A stretch of DNA of 64,000 nt from Phymorhynchus buccinoides (taxonomy: Eukaryota > Mollusca > Gastropoda > Neogastropoda > Raphitomidae): positions 8,655,638 through 8,719,637 of the forward strand of contig CM065699.1 of the NCBI GenBank assembly GCA_017654935.2, read 5' to 3'. Below, piece by piece: positions 22,437 to 32,479 of this stretch. Within the stretch, counting starts at the first letter, position 1. Every line of letters begins with the position of its first letter. The translations under genes were made by a program, and so were the position numbers. The notes below the pieces were generated by a model. That model was not told the origin of the DNA. It saw only the letters and a list, made by a program, of their open reading frames with translations, and ran no database searches.

Positions 22437-23022
22437 CAAGCTCTCTCTCTGATTTACTGTTGGTATTTTTCTTTTGTTTGTTGCCTTTGTATTTTTTTAA
22501 TATTCAATAATAACTAGTATGACCTACATTTATATGAAAAGAGAGAGTGAAATAATTGATTGATATAATTGATTGTTGGTTGGTTATCTTTCTCTTATGT
22601 AGTTTGTATATTTAGGTAACGACATATCCGACCGTGTGTGTGTGTGTGTGGGTGGGGGGGGGTCTCTTGCGTGCGTGCGTGCGTTGTGTGCGTGCGTGCG
22701 TGCGTGTATGTATGGAAGGTTGTTAGAAAAGAGAAGTTGTTCAACACGTAGGCCAAGTAAACGAAAGGAGAGTAGGCCTATGCTTTCTACTTTTTCGGAC
22801 TTGTCACGTGGTATTATTTCTTTCTTTTTGTTGTATGATGATTGTTTTTGCTTTCTATTTGTTATTTGTTATGAAGTTGATATATTTTGCCACCCCCCTT
22901 GTCATCAGACAATTGTTTGGTAATGACAATACAAATGTCGAATTGTCGAATTGTCTAAAGCTCTCTCTCTGATTTACTGTTGGTATTTTTCTTTTGTTTG
23001 TTGCTGTTGTATTATTTTTATA
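22437..23022. repeat. Direct repeat pair (~60-75 bp) flanking a ~450-bp segment
   Basis: AGCTCTCTCTCTGATTTACT, then GTTGGTATTTTTCTTTTGTT and TGTTGC, is present at 22437-22500 and again at 22959-23020 in the same orientation. Between them lie (GT)n/(GCGT)n (22635-22705) and AT-rich DNA with no gene. Both copies of the large duplication keep the pair, so it is older. Confidence 0.8.
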
Positions 23023-23044
23023 TTCATGACTGTCTCTCCTATAT

Positions 23045-23046
<2 letters not shown>

Positions 23047-23079
<33 letters not shown>

Positions 23080-23132
23080 ACATTTATATAGCGCTTTATT
23101 CCCTTTGCAGGGAGCTCAAAGCGCTCTACATA
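23047..23132. repeat. (TAA)n plus TATAGCGC...GCGCTCTACAT element, member 2
   Basis: (TAA)n then TGAACATTTATATAGCGCTT, TATTCCCTTTGCAGGGAGCT, CAAAGCGCTCTACAT. The AGCGCTTT/AAAGCGCT arms and the inner CCCTTTGCAGGG form a hairpin. Confidence 0.85.
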
Positions 23133-23760
23133 GACAATAAAACACAAATAAGTTAACATTATACACATAAGACTCACTACAATCAAATCAAATATACATA
23201 AAATAATATTATTTAAACAAAGCCCTGTTTATAACCACAACATTTGAAACAATATTACAATATTATAAGAAAAGAAACAAAATTGCAAGGGAAATCAAAG
23301 TTCATGAGCTACGTTATTGCGCAAACACACACACACTAATAACATTTATTGTTATGCCCCCTCCCTACCTTCCCTCTCTGTTTCTCTGTTTCTCTCTGAT
23401 CTCCATACCCCCCAATATTAAAGGGTTAAAGACCCACTGACCCACCACGATTAAGTCCCTTGGGTTTTTTTCTGGGTGGCTGTGACCCACATACAAATTC
23501 CTCCAACCTCAAATTGAGGCTGCTCTTGAAAATGATGTTTCGTTTTGAATTTGGGGGCATTTGTATGGGAGTCAAACCTGGTCAAAACAAGATTTCTTAC
23601 CAGCTATAAGAGGGAAAACACATGAAACCCGTAATTTTGACACATGATCTGGTGGGTCTTTAAGATTAAAGCTATAGCCCTGTCGACAACTAAGGCCATG
23701 TCAGGGCTGTCATCACGTTAAATGAATCATGTGTGAGTGACCCTGAAAGAATAACAACAA
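23133..23760. other. Non-coding stretch upstream of the LINE
   Basis: AT-rich, with AAAGACCCACTGACCCACCA at 23428-23447 and a GGTGGGTC motif at 23651-23660 that can pair with it. No gene recognised. Confidence 0.4.
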
Positions 23761-25475
23761 CACAAGACACAACAGCCAAAGGCTTTGGTAATCGAAGACA
23801 GCAGCGGGAACCTTCTTACGGAAAGCTCTGCTGTACTCGCCCGATGGACTGAATACTGCAAAGGGCTGTACAACTACGACCTACAACCAGACATCAACAT
23901 CCTGAAGAAAGAGCAAGCTAATTCAAGAAAGGCAGAAAATCTACCTGTTCGGCAAGAAGACGTAGAAGCAGCAGTGCGCAGTCTGAAAGCTGGAAAAGCA
24001 CCAGGCGTTGACAATATTCCTGCTGAACTCCTTAAACATGGTGGAGAAGAAGTGATGAAGGCCCTTACAAAACTGTGTCAGAAAATCTGGGACTCGAAGG
24101 AATGGCCAAAGGAATGGACACGATCACTGATAATACCACTCCCCAAGAAAGGAAATCTTAAACAGTGCCAGAATTACAGGACGATCAGTCTGATCAGCCA
24201 TCCCAGCAAAGTAATGCTACGTGTTATCCTCAGTCGCCTCAATATCATTGCTGAGGAACTATTGTCTGAAGAACAAGCTGGTCTCAGATCTGGAAGGAGC
24301 ACAGTTGAGCAGATCTTCAACTGCCGTGTAATTATAGAAAAACATTTACAGCATCAAAAAGAACTCTACCATAATTTCATTGACTTTCGCAAGGCGTTCG
24401 ACAGAGTTTGGCATGCTGGTTTGTGGCAAGTCATGAGAGGCTTCAACATCAAGGAAGGCCTTGTTCAAACCATCGAGGCACTCTACAAGAACTCAAGTAG
24501 TGCAGTTCTCCTCAATAATCAACTCGGAGAATTTTTCCAAACAACAGTAGGTGTCCGTCAAGGATGTTTACTTTCTCCAGTACTATTCAACATCTTCCTG
24601 GAGAAGATCATACAAGACACCCTTCATGACCACCATACTTCCATCTCCATTGGTGGCAGACGCTTGTGCAACCTGCGTTTTGCTGACGACATGGACCTTT
24701 TGGGCGGCAGCAAGAACGAACTCCAGGAGCTCACTGACAATCTTGTGAACAGCGCTGGGTCATACGGAATGGAAGTCAGCCATGAGTAAAGCAAAGTCAT
24801 GGTGAACAGTGTGAATGACAACACCGCTGATATCACTATGAACGGTCAAAAGCTGGAAGAGGTGAAGAACTTCAAGTACTTGGGAGCACTTCTGTCCAAA
24901 GATGGCAGCTGCACCGCATAGATCCATCAGCGGATTACACAAGCTACAGCAGCTATGGCTAGACTGAGCAGAATTTGGAAAAGCAACATCAGCTTCACTA
25001 CAAAGTACAGACTCTACCAGTCACTCGTAATCACCATCTTTCTCTACGGGTGTGAAACATGGACTCTGCTGGCTGACTCCGAGAGAAAAATTCAAGCTTT
25101 TGAAACAAAATGCCTGAGAAAACTGCTGGGCGTTACATACCTAGAACGCAAGACAAATGAATATGTCCGCAACAAATCGCAGAGCTGGTTGGGCAACAAG
25201 AACACCTTTTGACGACAGTTAAACGTCGCAAGCTCATCTGGTTTGGCCACGTCAACCGTCACGAATCCTTATCGAAGACCATTCTCTAGGGAACCGTGGA
25301 AGGGGGCCGCCGTTGCGGCCGACAAAAGAAGAACTGGGTCGACAATATCAAAGAATGGACCAACATGAACATGAATGACCTGATCCCGGCCGCCCACCAG
25401 AGGCAGAACTGGAGAATGTTGTCTGCTGCTGCTGCCCATCAATCCCCCCAACGACCACAGCGGTCAAGGGAATAA
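23761..25475 (+). pseudogene. Decayed non-LTR retrotransposon (LINE) reverse transcriptase, 5'-truncated
   Basis: The frame gives the RT order expected of LINE ORF2: LKAGKAPGVDNIPAELLKHG, IIPLPKKGNLKQCQNYRTIS, IDFRKAFDRVW (motif A), TVGVRQGCLLSPVLFNIFLE (motif B), LRFADDMDLLGG (motif C with catalytic ADD), then the C-terminal FLYGCETWTLLAD, KCLRKLLGVTYLERKTNEYV and KRRKLIWFGHVNRH. In-frame stops at 24787-24789 (TAA), 24919-24921 (TAG) and 25287-25289 (TAG), plus a 1-bp deletion near 25175, break it. The natural stop is TAA 25473-25475. No endonuclease domain is left, so the copy is 5'-truncated and dead. Clade (RTE- or Jockey-like) cannot be settled by eye. The TTG at 23785 is not a real start. 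Confidence 0.92.
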
Positions 25476-25758
25476 AGGGAAAGGAAGGAAGGAAAGAATA
25501 AAAATGAAAAAAAAGTGTTTATATGTAATATGCTAAATTTCGTGCAACTGACCAAAATATTGCATGGTAATAAATAAAAATAATTGTTTGAATATGCCCA
25601 TCAATCCCCCCAGCGACCACAGCGGTCAAGGGAATAAAGGGAAAGGAAGGAAGGAAAGAAGGAAAATGAAAAAAAAGTGTTTATATGTAATATGCTAAAT
25701 TTCGTGCAACTGACCAAAATATTGCATGGTAATAAATAAAAATAATTGTTTGAATATG
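25435..25758. repeat. Tandem duplication (2 x ~162 bp) of the LINE 3' end
   Basis: The block starting CCCATCAATCCCCCCA(A/G)CGA, with CAGCGGTCAAGGGAATAAAG, GGAAGGAAGGAAAGAA, TTATATGTAATATGCTAAAT and ending TAATTGTTTGAATATG, occurs at 25435-25596 and 25597-25758. The first copy contains the end of the RT coding sequence and its stop, the second repeats it without the upstream coding part. Confidence 0.9.
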
Positions 25759-26028
25759 TGCTGTATAAAACATGTAAGATACATCTTGGTATGTACGACA
25801 TATAGCTATAAAAAAAAGTTATGCGTGCTACATCACAAAATGTACAATATAGGGGACACTTATTGATATAGTACCTCTTAAGAATAGAGATCTATATCTC
25901 AAGGGCAGATAATCGGAAAGCTATAAAATTCCCAACATGGATACTGATAGTGGAGGGCTATGACTGTATACAATAATTATAAGATAAGGTTTATTCTTTG
26001 GGCTTAATAGTAAGAACTAGCGCAACGC

Positions 26029-26110
26029 CCCGTACCGGTAACGCCTAGTACCGGTAACGCCTTGCACAGGTAACGCCAAGTACCGGTACCGCTGAGTACC
26101 GGTTTCGCCG
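26029..26110. repeat. 16-bp tandem repeat, about five units
   Basis: Unit GTACCGGTAACGCCTA with variants (GCACAGG, GGTACCGCTG, GGTTTCGCC). ACCGGT recurs every 16 bp. Same in the duplicate at 63269-63350. Confidence 0.8.
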
Positions 26111-26157
26111 GGTCCGCAAAATATTATATTTTTACTTTTGTGGCTGAAAATACAATT

Positions 26158-26800
26158 TTTTGACCCCTACCACTTTCAAGGCCTACCGATCTCCATGACC
26201 TTGACCTTGACCTTGATGTATGCAATCATCAGAACAACCATAAGCCAAAGTACCTACATGCCAAGTTTGAAGTCTCTAAGACCAACGGTGTGGACGTTAT
26301 AGCCCCTTAAAGATTTTCGGTTTTCAAGGTCATACACCAAGGTGAAGGTCATGACGGCGATAATTTATGCGCGGATGCCTTCCTCTCATGGTGACACGCC
26401 ACCACACAAAACTGGAAACGATTCGGTAAAGCAGTTCGGGAGATATGCGTGGGACAGTAAAACCCAATCATTAGACCCCTACCACTTTCAAGGCATACCG
26501 ATCTCCCTGACCTTGACCTTGACCTTCATTGGTACGCCATCATCAGAACGGCCATAAGCGAAAGTACATCCATGCTAAGTTTCAAGACTCTAGGACCTGC
26601 GGTGTGGAAGTTATGGCCCCTTAACGATTTTCGGTTTTGAAGGTCATACACCAACGTCAAGGTCAGGACGGCAAAACGTTTTGCACAGATGCCTTTCTCT
26701 CATGGGGACACACCACCACACAAAATTTTAAGCGATTCGGTCAAGCGGTTCGGGAGATCCTTGGGACAGACAGAAAAGAACAAACAAACAAACAAACAAA
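26158..26800. repeat. Two tandem ~316-bp monomers of the GACCTTGACCTTGACC dispersed repeat
   Basis: GACCCCTACCACTTTCAAGG starts at about 26160 and again at 26476. Each monomer holds CTGACCTTGACCTTGACCTT or its CATGACC variant, TCTAAGACCAACGGTGTGG or similar, TTTTCGGTTTT(C/G)AAGGTC, AACGATTCGGTAAAGCAGTT or GCGATTCGGTCAAGCGG, and GGGACAG. The second ends in (CAAA)n. Homologous to 12936-13290. Confidence 0.85.
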
Positions 26801-27333
26801 GGAAACAAACCCGAACAGCTGGGATTTACTAACCGCAAGTGCGTGTGGAGCTGCGTGTGGTCCCCCCCTCCCCACGACCCCTTGGCGGAGGTTTCCAAAA
26901 AGTAAGGGTGCCAAGGATGCTTGATACCAAATTTGGTTTTTATCGGTTGAGAACTGTGGCCCCCTCCAGCCCACCCCCTTGAACACCCCCCCACACACAC
27001 ACACACACCATCCCACCCCTCCCCCCTCCAGCCCCCCTCCCCCCCAGCCCCCCCTCATCCCCTCCCTCCTCACCCTCAACCCCCTCCCCCTCCCATCCCC
27101 CCCATCCCCTCCCCCCCCCCCCCACCCTCACGCTCACAGCTGGCCATTAGTAAATCCAAGCTGCGTGTGGTTCCCCCCCTCCACACGACCCCTTGGCGGA
27201 GGTTGGCATGACCTTCGGAGGGTGACAAGGATGCTTGGTGCCAAATTTGGTGTCGATCGGTTGAGAACTGTGGCCGTGCATAAGGGACACACAGACAGAC
27301 AGACAGACAGATTTGGAAAATATATATAAGATA
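26801..27333. repeat. Dispersed repeat pair around a C-rich tract
   Basis: CCCTTGGCGGAGGTT occurs at 26879 and 27190, each followed by ...CAAGGATGCTTG(A/G)T(A/G)CCAAATTTGG and CGGTTGAGAACTGTGGCC, i.e. two monomers about 310 bp apart. The second ends in (ACAG)n at 27288-27310. Between them 26940-27130 is almost pure C with runs of up to 13, on the minus strand a G-run tract with clear quadruplex potential. Confidence 0.75.
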
Positions 27334-27334
27334 C

Positions 27335-27569
27335 TGCGGCGGATCTTGCGTGTCTCACGCTTTGCCTGCGCATGTCTCGATACGGTGCGCCTCGACGTTG
27401 GTGGCTCCCTTTGTGACTGACTGCACACACGCCATGCTGCAGGTCTGTTCTGTGCCAAGATTTCCCATGAGGAGACATTGATGTTGAAGTTCTTTAGGGA
27501 CACTTTGAGGGTGTCCTTAAATCGCAACTTTGGTCTACCAAGACTCCGTACACCAGTCTCCAGCTCTCC
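27335..27569 (-). pseudogene. LINE reverse transcriptase C-terminal remnant
   Basis: On the minus strand: LGRPKLRFKDTLKVSLKNFN, INVSSWEILAQNRPAAWRV, TSRRTVSRHAQAKRETRKIR. This is the 'GRPxxRFKDxxKxxLKxxxI...WExxAxxRxxWR' tail found at the end of LINE ORF2 proteins after the RT domain. Only the tail remains, so it is a 5'-truncated insertion. Not the same copy type as 23761-25475. Confidence 0.75.
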
Positions 27570-27571
27570 CT

Positions 27572-27662
27572 ATAATAATAATATTAATAATAATAATAAT
27601 AATGATAATGGGAATTTATATAGCGCTCTTTCTCACATGAGCTCAAGTGCGCTTTACATTGA
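27572..27662. repeat. (TAA)n plus TATAGCGC...GCGCTTTACAT element, member 3
   Basis: (TAA)n interrupted once, then GGGAATTTATATAGCGCTCT, TTCTCACATGAGCTCAAGTG, CGCTTTACATT. Directly abuts the LINE tail at 27335-27569. Confidence 0.85.
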
Positions 27663-27748
27663 TAACAAGAACATTAAAGGCAAACAAATAATTAATCATT
27701 TGAAAGTAAAATAAACACGATGATTGCACGCAACGTGCTCTTACTTCC

Positions 27749-28013
<265 letters not shown>

Positions 28014-28065
28014 TTATACAAGAGTAAAATAGATTACAATATGTACAAGAAGAAACATAGACCAC

Positions 28066-28170
28066 AATTCAATTCAATTCAATTCAATTCAATTCAATCA
28101 TTTTATTGTCTTCACAAAAAGCAAAGAAATTCGCTGCCTGGCATGCACATTTTATAAATAATAAGACGCG
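28066..28170 (-). mobile_element. Probable LINE 3' end with (AATTC)n tail
   Basis: AATTC repeated seven times (28066-28099) followed by ATCATTTTATTGTCTTCACA, AAAAGCAAAGAAATTCGCTG. Read on the minus strand, this is a short 3' UTR ending in ACAATAAAATGATTG plus a pentanucleotide tail, a form of LINE terminus common in invertebrates. No coding part remains. Confidence 0.5.
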
Positions 28171-28218
28171 ACACAAGTAATGTTTAGGAAGACAACCTTA
28201 AATAAGACAACAAAATGT

Positions 28219-28570
<352 letters not shown>

Positions 28571-28717
28571 ACATACAGTATTTATACGGCTCTGAATCTT
28601 GATAGAAATCAAATCAAAGCGCACACACACGTTAGCATTCATAACGCACTCAAACAAAATATGCAATACAAAGCGAACACACACGTTTGACATAAATGGT
28701 ATACAGCAGAAACAGAC

Positions 28718-28922
28718 CTAAAGGCAAGAGAGAGAAGAGAAAGAGAGTGGAGCCTCAATGACGGGGGAACAGGTGGGTTTTGAGGTTAGATATTTTTGAA
28801 AAGCTGAGAGGGTCGGTCGCTGACGGAGGGAAAGAGGAAGTTTGTTCCAAGATGTCGGTCCTGAGACAGCAAAAGAGCGCCGACCAACAGTTGAAAGCTT
28901 ATACCTAGGGTTCTGGAGAAAA
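28718..28922 (-). pseudogene. LINE reverse transcriptase C-terminal remnant (CR1/L2-like tail)
   Basis: Minus-strand frame NPRYKLSTVGRRSFAVSGPT, SWNKLPLSLRQRPTLSAFQK, YLTSKPT. The pattern 'VGxRSFxVxGPxxWNxLPxxLRxxxTLxxFxxxL' is the usual C-terminus of CR1/L2-type LINE ORF2 (family knowledge). Ends at a stop at 28718-28720; the upstream side runs straight into a (CA)n tract. Confidence 0.8.
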
Positions 28923-28923
28923 A

Positions 28924-28990
<67 letters not shown>

Positions 28991-29055
28991 GCACACGCAC
29001 ACGCACACACACACGCACGCACGCACACACGCACGCACGCACGCACACGCACACG

Positions 29056-29098
<43 letters not shown>

Positions 29099-29117
29099 AC
29101 ACAAGCACACACTCACA

Positions 29118-29187
<70 letters not shown>

Positions 29188-29216
29188 CACACACACACAC
29201 ACACACCACACACACA
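28923..29216. repeat. (CA)n / (GCAC)n microsatellite
   Basis: CA-rich for nearly 300 bp with CGCACG patches in the middle. Confidence 0.97.
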
Positions 29217-29457
29217 GCTTTCTTTAGCTCCCTTGAAGATCGGTATATATTGATTTTTTTGTTTTTTTACCATTATAACTACCACCATACCCATCCCATA
29301 AAGCATCCCCATCCTTTCCCCACCCCCGAGCTGCTGTCCTCCCCAGCTTTGTATTACGATTTAAACACTTAGAGCAGGACAAACAAGGCTGCAAACACGT
29401 CGAAAGCATGTTAACAAAATATACATAATATACAGTGCAATGTTAATGAGAGACTTA

Positions 29458-29657
29458 GTGCGATTTTTCTCACGCCAGAGGGCATGACGCTCGTGTGGGG
29501 CTAATCCTCTCTATATTATTAGTTGGGGATAAAGAAACGAGAGAGAGAGACAGTGAGTGGTCCTACCATCACTCTCTCTCTCACTACGCCCAAGTAAGAA
29601 AATCGCGTGATAAGCCCCTAGTGCATTGACTGCCCTCTGGCGTGAAAACTATCGCCA
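29458..29657. mobile_element. ~200-bp foldback MITE upstream of receptor B
   Basis: The left arm TGCGATTTTTCTCACGCCAG, AGGGCATGACGCTCGTGTGG, GGCTAATC is mirrored at the right by GATAAGCCCC...TGCCCTCTGGCGTGA, AAACTATCGC, about 48 bp per arm. An inner stem pairs GAGAGAGAGACAGTGAGTGG with CCATCACTCTCTCTCTC. Non-coding. No second copy seen in the window. Confidence 0.75.
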
Positions 29658-29881
29658 TAGGTTGAACATTCATACTATATAGTACAGTATTTGGACCTTT
29701 GGTGTGCAGAATAATGGACATGGTGCCCTAAAGCCGCATATTTGTGCTATAGTTTGCAAATGCTCCCGTTTCGATATGGGTACAGATTGAGCAGTTTTCT
29801 TTTGTCTGGGACAAGGGTATGATCTCATAAATGATCACTTAATTGAAACATGTTTTGTTAATTATTGTAGCTGTGAGGGCG

Positions 29882-29895
29882 TGCTTTTGCTTCAG
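29882..29895 (+). promoter_or_regulatory. Possible 3' splice site before receptor B
   Basis: TGCTTTTGCTTCAG is a pyrimidine-rich stretch ending in AG, 11 bases before the ATG at 29907. It would fit an intron in the 5' UTR, a common arrangement for receptors with single-exon coding regions. Receptor A has only a weak equivalent (CTGTGACTGGTAG) made by the minisatellite. Confidence 0.35.
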
Positions 29896-29906
29896 CATTG
29901 TGGACT

Positions 29907-30887
29907 ATGGTGACGTCCCTCTACACAACGAAGACACCAACATGGCGTGATCTGAACCAGCCCTACATCACGGCTCGTGATCTCATGCGCGACATTGGGG
30001 ATCCTGTTATGTTTGTTTTTGGATTTGGGGGGAATTATCTGATACTTCTGATCATGCATCGTCTTCCTACAACCACCTACAGCGTTTTCTTCAAAGTTCT
30101 GGCACTGTCTGATCAGTTAGTGATGCTGGCAGGTCCCCTGGGGCGCTGGCTTAACAGGACATTTAACGTAACGTATTTCAAAGACGGTAGCTTGTGGCAG
30201 TGCAAGCTGAATGCAATTACATACTACACAGTATATCCTCTGTCGTCATGGACGCTTGTGGCTCTTACTATGCTCAGAGCTGCCTCTGTGCTGTGGCCAC
30301 ATTGGGTCCATGCTGTGTGGACGAAGGGGAGGTCACGAGTTATGGCTAGTATAGTAGTCGTTAGCCTCATTACAATCAATAGTAATATGTCGCGCTACTA
30401 TGGTACGGAGGAAGGACATTGTCATAACTTTGGACCACAAAGATGTTTGCAATGGATGCGCCAATTTGTCATACGGATCATACCGTTTATGTTACTGATG
30501 CTTTTCAACAATGTCCTGGTATGGGCGCTGGTCAGATCTACGAGAGCTAACCAAGGTCTCTCTGTAAAACACTCCATCCATGATTCTAGACAACAGAGAG
30601 TGAGTTTATTGACTGTCACTTTGGTGGCTGCAAGTGCTCGGTTTTTCCTGCTGACTCCACTCTGGACGGTGTGTGTGGTATTGGAAGAATATGTTAATTG
30701 GAACGACCCAATAGAAATCGGACGGTATCAGGTGTTTCGTGAGGCCAGCCTTTTTTTGTGGAACTCTAACAGTGCTGTCAACTTCTACCTGTACTGTCTA
30801 ACCCACACACAGTTCAAAGCAGATTTTCGACGCGTAGTTGAAGAGTTTACCGGCTTATGTCGTGAAAGGAAACCACTAGCTTCTTGA
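29907..30887 (+). CDS. Receptor B: rhodopsin-class G-protein-coupled receptor, paralogue of A
   Basis: Intact 326-residue single-exon frame. Shared with receptor A: GN at 42-43 (N1.50), SVFFxVLAxxxQL in TM2, Cys99 (3.25) and Arg124 (3.50) in the same TMLRAASVLWP block, SRQQ before TM6, NSAVNFYLYCLT in TM7 (Asn292-Phe293...Tyr296), so Pro7.50 is also Phe here. Unlike A, Asp69 (2.50) is present; TM6 reads LLTP, so W6.48 is missing too. The first extracellular loop has two N-glycosylation sequons (NRT at 83, NVT at 87), and the second has two Cys. The first in-frame ATG is 29907; the frame extends nine bases upstream only to a TTG. Not flanked upstream by the minisatellite, but the array starts 509 bp downstream. 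Ligand unknown. Confidence 0.9.
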   Translation: MVTSLYTTKTPTWRDLNQPYITARDLMRDIGDPVMFVFGFGGNYLILLIMHRLPTTTYSVFFKVLALSDQLVMLAGPLGRWLNRTFNVTYFKDGSLWQCKLNAITYYTVYPLSSWTLVALTMLRAASVLWPHWVHAVWTKGRSRVMASIVVVSLITINSNMSRYYGTEEGHCHNFGPQRCLQWMRQFVIRIIPFMLLMLFNNVLVWALVRSTRANQGLSVKHSIHDSRQQRVSLLTVTLVAASARFFLLTPLWTVCVVLEEYVNWNDPIEIGRYQVFREASLFLWNSNSAVNFYLYCLTHTQFKADFRRVVEEFTGLCRERKPLAS

Positions 30888-31395
30888 AAAAAGTATCTAT
30901 TGCGTGTACCTTTGATTATAATTTTTTTTAAACAAATAGCAGGGAAAACATAGCAACGCAAAGACTGAATCCGACTTTATTTATTCTCAATCCTAAACGT
31001 CTGTCTTTCTTCCTCTTCTTCTATGTTTCGCAATTAGGTACATACGCCCTATCAGTTCCGTCGCGACTATTGTCAGAAGTGTCGTCTGTGATGTATCGAT
31101 CTAGATCCCAATCCTGAGCCAGGCCTTGATTTTAAAACAGTTCATTCACTGTACCTTGAAAGGTTAGCCCACATATGTATTAATAAACGGTCCAATGATG
31201 CTGGTCAGTGCCGACAGCTACAGCAGCCTCGGTGATTGACCATCAGAAGTTGATCATTGGTAGCCATCAACAGCTTCTGTTGGCATGTCAGCATCATGTG
31301 CAAGCAAACGAACTTTTGGTGCAACTAAGGCATCATAGCCTTGCGCTAAGCTAACCACTGAACTCAACCTAGTACCTGGGCACATTCACAATTCA
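30888..31395. other. 3' flank of receptor B with possible poly(A) signal
   Basis: No gene. AATAAA at 31182-31187, about 295 bp after the receptor stop, is a candidate polyadenylation signal. Around 31229-31289 the blocks CATCAGAAGTTGATC and CATCAACAGCTTCTG can partly pair. Sequence ends where the minisatellite begins with TTCATGCTGC. Confidence 0.5.
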
Positions 31396-32479
31396 TGCTG
31401 CAGTGTGCTGTGACTGGTAGAATTGACATCTGTCCACTGCCTTCATGCTGCAGTGTGTTGTGACTGGTAGAATTGACATCTGTCCACTGCCTTCATGCTG
31501 CAGTGTGTGTGACTGGTAGAATTGACATCTGTCCACTGCCTTCATGCTGCAGTGTGTTGTGACTGGTAGAATTGACATCTGTCCACTGCCTTCATGCTGC
31601 ATTGTGTGTTGTGACTGGTAGAATTGACATCTGTCCACTGCCTTTATGCTGCATTGTGTGTTGTGACTGGTAGAATTGACATATGTCCACTGCCTTCATG
31701 CTGCAGTGTGCTGTGACTGGTAGAATTGACATCTGTCCACTGCCTTCATGCTGCACTGTGTGTTGTGACTGGTAGAATTGACATCTGTCCACTGCCTTCA
31801 TGCTGCATTGTGTGTGTGACTGGTAGAATTGACATCTGTCCACTGCCTTCATGCTGCACTGTGTGTGACTGGTAGAATTGACATCTGTCCACTGCCTTCA
31901 TGCTGCACTGTGTGTGACTGGTAGAATTGACATCGGTCCACTGCCTTCATGCTGCATTGTGTGTGACTGGTAGAATTGACATATGTCCACTGCCTTCATG
32001 CTGCATTGTGTGCTGTGACTGGTAGAATTGACATCTGTCCACTGCCTTCATGCTGTACATTGTGTGTTGTGACTGGTAGAATTGACATCTGTCCACTGCC
32101 TTCATGCTGCATTGTGTGCTGTGACTGGTAGAATTGACATATGTCCACTGCCTTCATGCTGCACTTGTGTGTTGTGACTGGTAGAATTGACATCTGTCCA
32201 CTGCCTACATGCTGCACTGTGTGCTGTGACTGGTAGAATTGACATCTGTCCATTGCCTTCATGCTGCAGTGTGCTGTGACTGGTAGAATTGACATCTGTC
32301 CACTGCCTTCATGCTGCACTGTGTGCTGTGACTGGTAGAATTGACATATGTGCACTGCCTTCATGCTGCAGTGTGTTGTGACTGGTAGAATTGACATATC
32401 TGCACTGCCTTCATGCTGCTCTGTGTGCTGTGACTGGTAGAATTGACATATGTCCACTGCCTTCATGCTGCTCTGTGTG

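Noticed and set aside
22636..22923. 95-residue frame with CVCVGGGG and CVRA
   Set aside because: Starts in (GT)n/(GCGT)n and is disrupted in the duplicate.
24787..25289. Alternative genetic code for the LINE (TAA/TAG read as Gln)
   Set aside because: One site is more likely Lys and one Glu in relatives as I recall them, and the receptors end at TGA with no in-frame TAA/TAG; ordinary decay is simpler.
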